From Metopolophium dirhodum (Eukaryota > Arthropoda > Insecta > Hemiptera > Aphididae), in assembly GCF_019925205.1 (NCBI RefSeq), contig NC_083568.1, positions 22,442,393 through 22,506,392 of the forward strand: 64,000 nucleotides of DNA, written 5' to 3'. A model generated the notes under the pieces. That model made no database searches. It was not told the DNA's origin and saw nothing but the letters and a program-made list of their open reading frames with translations. This document shows, one piece after another, positions 38,086-48,815 of this stretch; the first letter of the stretch is position 1; the number at the start of each line of letters is the position of its first letter. A program made the translations under genes and the position numbers.

Positions 38086-39989
38086 AACTTTATTTATTGT
38101 ATCTATAAAAAAGCAGAGCCTGTCCAACTGTGGCGAAGGCGCAGGGCCCAAGGAGAGGGCTCCGCTTGCCCTGCCACAGGGACGGCCTTAAATATAATAT
38201 GTAAATAAATAATTATCTGTTTGAAATATAATATAATATTAAATTAAAAATTGAATATTTAACATCTTTGTCATTCAGTAGTACTAAGTTATGTGTATTT
38301 ATCTTTAACATGACTTAGTTTAAAAAAATTACAATTTTAGAAATATGTTTGTAATTTTTCTTTAATAATGATTATTTACAATCATCAATACACATACTAA
38401 ACATAATAAAATATAAATACTATATTACAATGGTAACAAACTACCAAGCTTTATTCTAACGGTTATACTGAATCACAGACCTATACTATATTATTATTCA
38501 TGGTCTACTCATTGTAAAATGGTAAAGAAAAACAAAACTTAACTTTCTCATCACAGATGTGACTATCTAAATTGTTTCTGACCCATTATTGCTAGGATGT
38601 GAGAATTTCATTTACATTGTTTTTAAATTGAGAACCGCTGGACCTTTGTGGTTATATACCAGTCCCTATAGCTATCATAGTTTAGGCTCTATGTTGATCA
38701 GTCAGTCAGTCAGTACACATTTGATTATATATAGATGCTTTATCTTTTGTCTAAGTAAACATATTAGGTTCCGAAGTCAAATAGAGTTTTGTGAGATTGC
38801 ACAAGTAACAGCATAATAGTATTATTGTACATTTTATAGTTCAGTGATTATAACATTAAATTTATGGCTATATACATTTTTTAAATAAAACATTTAAAAT
38901 TGTATATTATTTATTCTAGATTATACTAAATTAATTCATCCCTGAATAGTGAATAATTAACTGTATGACAATATATTATCAGGTGAAGTAATCGCTCTAC
39001 GCGTGAACAATGGTGTTTAAATTTTATTATTAATTGGCTTCACCAAGCCTAATTATAACTACATTGCATGTAAAATTATGTTATAATTTAAAATGTACAT
39101 ACATGTTATAATATAATAAAAATTAAATATAATTAATTTCGACATAATTGAGTAAGTAATATAAAATAATACATTAACAACTAACATGTGGTACTTAAAA
39201 ATTAACTTTGCATTAATACTTTCAGATGATTTATAATAAATAAGCCATACTCGATATCATATTTCGTCTAAAAAATATATTTTTTACATATATATTAATA
39301 ATTCCATTTTTTCTACATATTTACACAATTTTGATAATGTATGAGTATATTTGTCAACGTCAACTATATGAACTTATCGTAAATTTGTTATAATTTCATG
39401 TTCCAAAAATACGCAATCAAAATAATACCAATCATTAATTAATCTAATTTATAGTCAACGTAATAAAAAAATATTATTATTAAATGCCTATTATATACCC
39501 TATACCTTATTATTAAAAATTGTGAATTCTAAATATTTTTCATTTTTTTTTTTTAAAGTGTTTCCTATTTTAGTACTTATAATTAATATAGTATATTTAA
39601 AATTTGTAATAATTTTTTTATTTACTTATTTATCATTAAAAGTTTAAGATGTTATAAAACATAGATACGTAATAGATAATCAAATTGTTAAAAAAAAGAA
39701 CAAAATTGAATATAGTTGTGTATATATATTATTTTTTTTTTTAATATAAAATAGGTATGTATAATAATAATCAATTAATCAAACAAATGAACAAAGAAAT
39801 CATTGATAAAATACTAGTTTATATAAATATGTGCCCACATTATAATTTATGGTTACAATAAATTATTATTTACCATTCCAATAATGTGTAAATTATCAAA
39901 TTTATGAGGACAAGAATGTTTTTAAATCTTGAATAGTTTAAATTCTGAAATTGTAATAATTTTTAAACATTGTTTTCCTTTATTCATCA
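38086..39989. other. Intergenic between the two Elongin C genes
   Basis: No gene found. A short GC-rich block at about 38112-38172 (GGCGAAGGCGCAGGGCCC) stands out from A/T-rich surroundings. TCAGTCAGTCAGTCAG occurs at about 38699. The sequence CCTATAGCTATCATAGTTTAG near 38665 is shared with 22394. Confidence 0.4.
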
Positions 39990-41396
39990 TTAACAGTCCA
40001 AAAAGTTGGCTGCCATCAGAAGTTCCAAAGCGATTTGTGGTGGAATAGGGAACTCCGGAATCTCGGTTGAGCTGTTTGTGTAACGAGCTTTGTATGTAAA
40101 GTACATGCAGACCTTTTGTAAAACGTGAGATCTAAAAGTAAACAAGAAAATAGTATATTTTTTTGACTTCCTTTAACAAGGTTTGTACTATATTATATGT
40201 TTATATAGTGGTCACGCCACCATCACTTACGGTATCTCCCTGAAGTGGATTTCATTTGTTTCATTTTCTGAAAACTGGCCGGGGCCACTCAACATGGCTT
40301 TAATTGTACCTGACATCAAGGCATGCTCCCGCTTGACGATAAACTCGTGCCCATCGCTTGATATCAGCTTGACATACATGGCATCCGGACCCTCACAGCC
40401 ACCGTATGCCGAATTCTCCTCATCCTATACACAAGCAAGCATCATTAATTTAATTTGGTCATTGTCACACCATTACAGTATTTATATTTTATTATTATAA
40501 TATATCTTGATGCGTGTCATCTTACATTAATTATTCTATATTATCACGGAGTCCTACAGTATAGATATAAGTATGTAACTATTTTTGATTACATAACAAA
40601 AATCATAATAACAATCCTTTGGCCTGCTCATAGACAGATGCCGAACTAGTCTCATTTCATCGGTTGCCCTGTGTAGGTATTGCTAATTGATACCAGGTTA
40701 TCGGAGTAAAGTAAAATAAAGTAAAATATATTACATTAACATTTTACTTCAATCAGTATGAATAAGAGTCTTCTTGTTTAATATAGTGAATATCAAAATC
40801 CTCTCACATTGCCCCGTTTGGTATTAAGATGACGCTACACAGACATTTGCTGTCTCCGTCTTCCAAGTGCGTAGAATAGCAAATTATAAGCTCAGCAGAT
40901 CACATTTTGCTCTGTTAGTGTAAAATATTAGTGTTAATTGACCTCTTATATAATTTAAAGAGTTATCTAGGGCATCTCATAGGCTTTTTGTTGTATTTTA
41001 TTTTTAAATCTAGTTATAAGTATTTTAAAATTGTAAATTATTTGTACATCTTAAAATACTCAAAACTCGTTTAAAATTAAAATATAACAAAGATCCTAAG
41101 AGACGCCCTAGATAATACTCTTAATTTTATAAGAGGTCGATTCACTCGTAATTTTTAAACTAACGGAGCTAAACCTGATCCGCTGTGCGTAAAATTTGCT
41201 GTTACGCACTTATTAAGACGGAGACAACTAATGTCTGTGTAGCGTTCTCTTAATTTATCACTGGTACACGAAAACCAGAGATAGACGACGTTTTAATAGT
41301 TACTACGCAATACGTTACTACCAAGTAAGAGTTACTTTGTCAGACATTATCAATTATCGTTGTTACCTGGCCGTCTTCCACCATGTCGACACTCAT
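39990..41396 (-). CDS. EloC: Elongin C, copy 2 (conserved form)
   Basis: Same role as copy 1: bridge between BC-box proteins and Cullin-2/5 scaffolds, and Elongin complex subunit. Exons: 41367-41396 (MSVDMVEDGQ), 40231-40424, 39990-40131; 366 bp, 121 aa. Splice positions and phases equal those of copy 1, so this is a segmental tandem duplication and not a retrocopy. Key segments: YGGCEGPDAMYVKLISSDGH, MSGTIKAMLSGPGQFSENET, FREIPSHVLQKVCMYFTYKA, TNSSTEIPEFPIPPQIALEL and the terminal FLDC. It is closer than copy 1 to the sequence usual in animals (112 aa in human) and is probably the ancestral form. AATAAA on the minus strand at 39979-39984 is only six bases past the stop codon, giving a very short 3'UTR or use of a later signal. 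Intron 1 contains a TTAA foldback element. Confidence 0.95.
40824..41253. mobile_element. TTAA foldback MITE (copy C) in intron 1 of Elongin C copy 2
   Basis: TTAAGATGACGCTACACAGA at the left pairs with TCTGTGTAGCGTTCTCTTAA at the right. The arms of about 190 bp include GCTCAGCAGATCACATTTTG against CTGATCCGCTGTGCG, and GACCTCTTATA against TATAAGAGGTC. TTAA bounds both ends. Length 430 bp, no ORF. It is closely related to copy E at 46731. Confidence 0.75.
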
Positions 41397-42330
41397 GTTT
41401 TCGCACAACGTGTGATCAATGACGATCCGCGCTCACGGACAGGTAGGACACGAACGACGAAGTGAACGGTCGATTGCAACTTGCTTGTTCAAATAGTTGA
41501 GTTAAGGCGGACGAAGGGTTATTACGATCCGAACGACACCTCCAGCATCCAATTAACGTGGTTTAGTGGTTATGACTAGAAGGACTTGAGAGTTATGACG
41601 GACGGCAATTGCTGTATGATACAGCCTGTTTCGGTCTAGTCAGAATCTAGACTCTGGAGAGTAGAGGGGCATAATATTTTGATATCTCGAAACTAGATTA
41701 TCATTTCTTGATGTGTCGCGGGCCGCGGTGGCGTTATCAAACATCGTCGACAACTTATTTACTACTACTACCACAGAACAAATCGAAGCGATACTCGATC
41801 AGCTGGTCAGGTTTCTGTATCCCTACGGTATGACTTAAAAAATTGCACAGACATCTATATAATAACTATATAGATATGTGTGAAAACATTGTTTGTGTTT
41901 AGTGGGGGTTAGTTGGGTATATATATTGTGGTATTGTAGTTGCGTAACAATCCGGCTTATTAAAACAAGCTCACTGTTTGTTCTCATTCAACATAGTATA
42001 ATAACTATAATATTATTATATATTTCAATGCTTGTTCTATGTTGCTAGCGCTTCCAGACGACTCGGTGGTGTACTATTGTCTATTACGAAATACCCGTGA
42101 AATGATTGAATGATGTACCACTATAATTGTTCTATGGTACCACCCGGCACACTACCACCATAGAACAATACCACAGTCCATTTTTGTGCTATGACTACAA
42201 CTATACTGGAGCTAGGTAAATTGGGTCCGCGATAATTTAGGTTCGTTTTGAAAGCGGTAAGTTGAGTCCCGGGTATAAAAAAGTAAAAGGTAAGTTGGGT
42301 CCTGGCTATAAATCATTGGCGCAATTAGGT
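41397..42330. other. Upstream region of Elongin C copy 2 and short degenerate tandem repeat
   Basis: 41397-41720 is moderately GC-rich and is the likely 5'UTR/promoter of Elongin C copy 2; no TATA box is assigned. At 42214, 42257 and 42289 a unit of the form GGTAAGTTGGGTCC plus TATAAA-like sequence recurs with spacings of 43 and 32 bp. Its origin is unknown. Confidence 0.35.
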
Positions 42331-44796
42331 CTAAAATATTAAAAACTTAAAACTTAAATATTTCATACTTATGTAATTTACTTTTGAATAACTATGTTAC
42401 AATAATACGTCATATTGCATACACCGCCTGGACACCAATTAATTCTACGCATGATGTTAATGTGTGTATATACAGGTATTCTTATCGCGAATTTTATTAC
42501 ACTGACCGTAGCCACTTTTCTACAAAAATTAAATACCACAATTTTTTAATTATTTATACCATATATTGTAAAATTTTACGTACTATAATATTATTTAGCG
42601 TATTGACATTTTTTTCCCGATACACAATTTTTTAATCATTTATACCATAAATTATTTATTTAGAACATAATATTATAAAAACCACATAATATATAATAAT
42701 TTATATATTTTTTTCCTTATTATACTGATGCCTATTGTAATGTACAACTTTAGGGCAAAGACGCATAGCAATATAGCATTAATCTCTATCCTATGGCATA
42801 GGTCAACTGGCCGTGGGCAATGCCTGTGCCCAGATGTCCTATAGGCTATAATAGTAAATCACAGAAAAAAATCACAGTATAATTGTATTTCAAATAATAT
42901 TGTGGCATACCTTTTTTGAAAATGTCATTCTTAAAATTGTTTTATTTTCGTATTCGTCTATTGCGTTTGTTGCACAGGTCAATCGTTTTTTTATATTAAA
43001 TCTTACAGGTTTTTGCATACCTAAGTAGCAACTGTTGATTTGAATGTATACGTTGTTTTGAACATTCGAAATTAAAATTTTTAAAAATATATTTATATGT
43101 ATGTGATTTATTAAATTGTTCATCAAAATGTGAGTGAAAAGATTCACAATTATTTATTGTTCTAGATATACTTGCTCTAAAATTGGACCATATTGTCGGA
43201 GGAAACACACTATTTTCAGAGATATAGTTGTCAGTTAAATAATCCTTTTGGTATTATTGACATAAAATCTTCACATACACTATGGAGTATAGATATATCT
43301 ACGCGTGATATATGTTTTATCGATTTATATTATGTAGGTATTTCTACGTTTAAAATTAATTATCTCTTTATGATATCTTCAATATTAAATCGACATAGGT
43401 ACATCGATGGTCAATAGCACTGCAGAGTGCAGACGCCAGACAGACTAGGGTTTCTCAAACTACATCTCAATAATATAAGTAGAAATAGATTTGGCAGAAA
43501 TGAAAATCGAGTTTTTTGGCGGAAACGATGACCACCCGACCATTTGACGCCGTTTTCCCTGCAGGCTACAACAACTATAATAATAATAATGCAACTATAG
43601 ACTATAGAAAATAGAAATATAGAATTTAAATAGCAATTGTAGGCATATTATGTCTATGATTTAAAATTTGATATAATCGATAAAAATTCCTTCCGGTTGA
43701 CGTCATCATAGATAATATTATAAGAAAGAAGTATGTCACTATGGCAATTCAAATTGACATGCATATCACGATTCACGAAAATGAAACTGAGATCATACTC
43801 AACAGTTGACTAGAAATTAATAAATTATTTTGTATAAACTTTTAAACTTAACTATATAGTTGGTTAATTTTCTAGCTTAATAACTTTTCTAGGTAAAAAA
43901 TCCATTGCAACAACGTTTAGCTTTTCCTAGTTGATTTGAGAATGAAAAATAACACATGCTTATGCATAAATATCTATGATTGTAATAAAAACGAATTAGT
44001 TACATTTTTATTGTTTAATAATATTAATAAAGGCTTACTTATAGGCTAATAATATAAGCTGACTATAAAAACAAATAAATAATAAAAAATGTTTTAATTT
44101 AATAATTAGTCAACCGTGTATACTTAGTTACTTAAACTGGCACCGCTAATAATCGCTATAGCGTATTAGTGTGTCACAAGAAGCCAGGTGACATACGATT
44201 CCGAAAAATATACCTTTTTATCTAGCCAATTCCGCACAGTTTCGTATTACAAAAGGTTTTTTTTATTTAACCGGAATGTAACAAGATTCTGCATAAAAAT
44301 TGCTGAGACGTTGTCAGTTATAGTAAAAAAAATATATATGATAATATTAAATAAAGTAAATAATTAAAAATAAAGCATATAGTCGTATAGAACAATTTAT
44401 TTCAATTCGTTCTCTAAATATCCACGACTAGAGTACTAGACATGTATAATAAATGTAAAAATATGGTAGTCTGATTTTTATGTATAAATAATTTTCAAAC
44501 TAACGTGTAATGCGGAATCATGAATCTCCGATAGAGTCTTAGAGTATACGATGCAATTATAAATGTGTGACAATTTTTTATTTTTCTTTATATTGAATTA
44601 ACTTTCAGAATTAACTATTAACGACTTTTTTTTTTGTAGCAGTTGATCCACTACTTCTTTCTAGGTGATCTATCATATTATAATAGGTGTAGTTAGTGTC
44701 TTAGTGATCTATAATATTATATATAATAATTATTATTAATATATGATTGAAACCTATATTTATTATTTTATTATATTATTTATTAATATATATGAT
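42331..44796. other. AT-rich intergenic, no gene recognised
   Basis: Several short open frames on both strands have no similarity or codon signal. No element ends were identified. Confidence 0.4.
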
Positions 44797-45135
44797 TTAA
44801 GAGGACGTCACACCCGCGTGTGTTGTCTCCATTTTACACACGTACGATATACACAAAACGCGTTTACGCAATCTGAGTATAAATCGCTCAATTTTGGTTC
44901 TAGAGTGCAAATACCTATAGTAAAATTGAATAGTGATGACAACATTTATAAGGGAAAGTCATTGCGTTTTTTTCCATTATACCCAATATAACGTTCATTA
45001 TATCGTTTAGAAATTATCAAAAATTTCAACATTTTTTAAATACCTTTAACTTTTCAAAATTAAGTTATTTTTTATAAAACTCACCGTCTTGCCTACCAAA
45101 ATATTGTCATGCAAGCGGGTGTGACGTCCTTATAA
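44797..45135. mobile_element. TTAA foldback MITE (copy D)
   Basis: Left end TTAAGAGGACGTCACACCCG is matched by CGGGTGTGACGTCCTTATAA at the right, with one extra base in the TTAA. The arms are shorter than in the other copies and the centre (about 44900-45060) is mostly unique A/T sequence. Length about 339 bp. No ORF. Confidence 0.7.
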
Positions 45136-45169
45136 GGAAATATAAAGGAGGCAGGAATCTCTATTGAGG

Positions 45170-45490
45170 TGTAAATTGAACAGACAAAAATAGTTCAAAC
45201 ACAGATTCTGATTCTGAAAATATTCCTCCCAATAACGGGAATAGGTACAATGCAAAATGAGAAGGACCTTGGTTTTTTTAACGTCGAGATAGAGCTACAC
45301 TTATTCCAATAGTTGAAAACGAAATACTTCCAGGAACAACAATCATGTGAGATGAAAGGAAACCCTATAAACTTTTAAAAAATAAAGGTTATAATCACTC
45401 GACTGTAATCCACACTAAAAATTGAGTCGACCCGCTAACAGGAGCCAATACCCAGACAATAGATGCATTTGGTCACATCTTAAAATTAAA
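45170..45490 (+). pseudogene. Relic of a Merlin/IS1016-type transposase
   Basis: Read across stops and frameshifts, conserved blocks appear in order. NRYNA with EGPWFF (about 45238-45280) corresponds to the YNRGR...GxWVFG block. RDRATLIPIVENEILPGTTI follows (45283-45347), then PYKLLKNKGYNHSTV. HTKN.VDPLTGANTQTIDAF corresponds to the HSxxFVDPxTGAHTQxIExxW block (about 45410-45472). This order is diagnostic of the ISXO2-like DDE domain used by Merlin DNA transposons. At least three stop codons and missing catalytic surroundings show that it is dead. Confidence 0.7.
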
Positions 45491-45939
45491 AAATGCATGG
45501 CATTACATCAGAACTTTTACATAGTCATCTAATTGAAGTATAGCGGAGGTCAGTTAATCTTCAACAAATACTTTTTTTTAAATGTTTAATTGATACTAAA
45601 AATGTTAAGATCTGTAATTGGAATATTTTTACTTGGCTATTTATTTTTTATTTTTTGATATTTGACCAACATTTGTATTATAAAACGTAATAAAAAATAT
45701 GATGTGTTTTTATCTAAAAAATAGTATACTATTAAAAAAATATATTTTTAATTTGTACGTAGATCACTCGTCCCGAATTCACAGATCACTCAACCGTGGT
45801 CCACAGGTGGACCTAACCTAACCTGCTACACAAATGCCTTATTATTTTACGGTCGAAACTGACGAGTGACTATTATTATTATTATTTATGAATTATGATT
45901 ATTATCTGTTATCTATATTATGTACTTACTATTATTGTA

Positions 45940-46680
45940 TCACGTACGTGTCCCCAACCCCCCATCCAAAGAAAATCTCAAAAATTTCTATCCAAATATT
46001 TTGTACGTCATTTGTATGAATTTGTATGACCATTTTTGGAATTTGTACGACACCAATATTCGAGCAATATCGGAAATACAGAAGTGAGGCTGGAGACATG
46101 TGTCTCCAGCCCCCTCTAATATAAATAATTAAGTATTCGTACATTTTATACTGCCAGATTCAAGAACTCAATTAGTATGAATTTGTATGACCATTTTTGA
46201 AATTTGTATGCGACCCCCTCCCGGGCAATAATCGAAAATGTTGAAGTCGATATCTCAAAGTTGGGGTGCCAACTTCACAGACGTTGGTCGCGTGTTAACT
46301 GCTGTTGTACACCATCTGAAACAATATTTTATAAATGTAATAAGACTATTTTCTTAAAAATTCTAGTAAAAGTTTTAAACAAGACAAAGTAAAATTGTAA
46401 AAATTGTATAACAATACCTTTTAATATGGGTTCATAGATATTCTTCCACTATTACGAGAGAGAAGGTCGCATACAAATTCCAGAAATGATCATACAAATT
46501 CATACAAATGGCGTTTAATTATTTCGCGTAGGAAAAAGTAGAATATTCCAAATAGTAGGGGCAGGGGAAAATTGGTTTTTTCGATTATTGCCAGGGAGGG
46601 GGTCCCACACAAATTCATACTAATTGAGTTCTTGAATCTTGCAGTATAAAATGTATGAATACTTGATTATTTATCATAAA
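45940..46680. mobile_element. Foldback element with four copies of a GTATGAATTTGTATGACC-type motif
   Basis: Long inverted arms lie at about 46127-46238 and 46574-46680: TACATTTTATACTGCCAGAT against TTGCAGTATAAAATGTATGA, and CAAGAACTCAATTAGTATGA against its complement. A related motif (TTTGTATGAATTTGTATGAC) occurs direct near 46009 and 46171, and inverted near 46490 and 46607. A 24-bp near-perfect palindrome lies at 46088-46111 (GGCTGGAGACA and its complement). No ORF, and the superfamily is unknown. Confidence 0.55.
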
Positions 46681-46730
46681 TTTTGTTTTATTCTGTTATT
46701 ATAAATTGTAATATTAATTATTATTTATTA

Positions 46731-47114
46731 TTAAGAGGGCGCTATTGTATACGTCTTACAAGTGCGTAACATAGCAAATTTACGCTCAGCAGATCACGTT
46801 TAACTTCGTTAATTTAAAAATTAGGGTGAATCAACTTGGTATGAAACTTGATGTTAAGAAGTACATTATCTGTGTTATACTGTTATGTGAGTTTTTAATT
46901 TACCCTATAATATATACACATAACTTGCTAAAAAAGTGAACCCACATACAAACACAGATAATGTTCTTAGGTACCATCAAATCTAATATTAGGTTGATTC
47001 ACTCTAAATTTTAAACCAAAGGAGCTAAATGTGATCTGCTGAGCGTACAAATTTTGATTTTTTACGCACTTGTAAGACGGACGATGGGCAAATGTCTATG
47101 TAGCGTCCTCTAAT
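46731..47114. mobile_element. TTAA foldback MITE (copy E)
   Basis: Left TTAAGAGGGCGCTA pairs with TAGCGTCCTCTAA at the right. Other matched blocks are TACGTCTTACAAGTGCGTAA against TTACGCACTTGTAAGACGGA, and CTCAGCAGATCAC against GTGATCTGCTGAG. The right TTAA has one mutation. It is closely related to copy C. Confidence 0.72.
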
Positions 47115-48815
47115 TGTCGTTTATATGGGTTTACTTATATATTTTAGTTTTTATGGCGCAATAGGTAAAATATAATATTTATGAATTAAAGATTAAAGAC
47201 AATATTATAAATATTTAAAACATTTATGTATGGGGGGAGGTAAGGTAATTTGTTCGTCCATTTAAATGTAATATTACAAAATTAACTTTGTTTTAAAAAT
47301 GGAGGCCTCCTTAAAAATTTGACTACACCTCCACCAACGCGATTATAATAACTATAAATAGTATTTTTTAAATTATACCTAGATAGGTTACTAATTACTA
47401 TAATAGCAGGTTTGCATAAAAAATTTGATTATTTAAGGGCTGCTCACTAAATACTAAAATGTAATGGACCAATCGTGCACCATTAAATCATGTTTAAGAG
47501 ACTCTTAGCTTACTATTGATTCATTAAATGTTTAGTGATTGTTCATGCAACCCGGCATAAAATATTGTTATTGGTGAGTTATTAATGGTTGTAAATATTG
47601 CTTATGCAACCTGGTATTAATATTATAATAAAATATGTATAACTAAAATATGTAATTACTATAATTTTAATTTAAAACGTACGTTACAGTTAACATTATA
47701 GTCAATTCAAAATTATTGAGTTCAATGTTTTAAAAAAATAAATAGATTCACCAAAACTTCAAAAAATATCTGTACACAGCAATTGGTGGCGGCATCTGTC
47801 TAGAAATTGGGGAACTATAGAATAGCTGTACATTTCGGCATCAAATATCAATATTATTGTTGTGCCCGGAAACTAGAGATTACAAAGCGGCATCGCGTTA
47901 TCTTTCTACATCACGGGTACAATTTATATAATAAGTTACATATTATTACTATTATTACTACCAATAATGTAGTTATAAACTTTTGTGATATTACGTAAAT
48001 ATATGTAAACATGTATACATATATGCGTATGTTATTATTACTATTATTAATATTGATTATTAATAGACAGCACGATGTAGAAATAGAAAAGATTTCTCGA
48101 TAGGCAGTTGAACGATTTATTAAAACAAAAGGTATACATATATTTAAATCGTACGTATGAGAATGTATAGACAACAGTAGTTAATAGACTTGAATGTGAT
48201 TTAATTTAATGTTATTATTTACTTTTTCATGCTATATTATTGATGATTACGTGTTCGATTTAATATATTAATAATATGCTTAATTCATATTGCATATTTG
48301 CATATTATTGTGTTGCATCTCGTGAACGGTTGCGAAAATGCGAAATGAAAATTACCCATTCGGGCCGTTCGCGATTGTAAAAAATCATAATATTGATTTT
48401 GTGTATGCCGTAGTTAAGTTTATTCGGCGAATGCAAGACAAATGACATCCAATGAAATGTCGGACAAGAAATATTATAATGTACGAGTGATGTAGTTAGA
48501 TTTATCCACATTGCACATATCCATAAGCGGCTGTCATACGTTTTTGAATTATTAGTTTTTGAGTTCTCGACCATAATGAATCCAATTTTTACAAACCGTT
48601 ATCAGTTTGTATGTATGATGAATTATCATGAAAAAAAATTAGGTATGATGTTAAAATTGTAGTAGATTAGTATAATATATAAACCTGTGTTACAAATTGT
48701 TTACCTAACGTGTTCAAAAACGATTTGTTTACTCTAGGTATAGGAATTGGGCGCATACTACTACTACCCATACTAAGTTATAAACTGAATTACTAAACTG
48801 GCTCGTTGAAAGCCA
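47115..48815. other. AT-rich intergenic upstream of CDKAL1
   Basis: No gene found. 47440-47625 carries ATGCAACCCGGCAT and ATGCAACCTGGTAT blocks resembling the end of the Harbinger-like MITE at 25460, so a decayed relative may be present. The CDKAL1 promoter should lie in the last few hundred bases; no TATA box is assigned. Confidence 0.4.
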
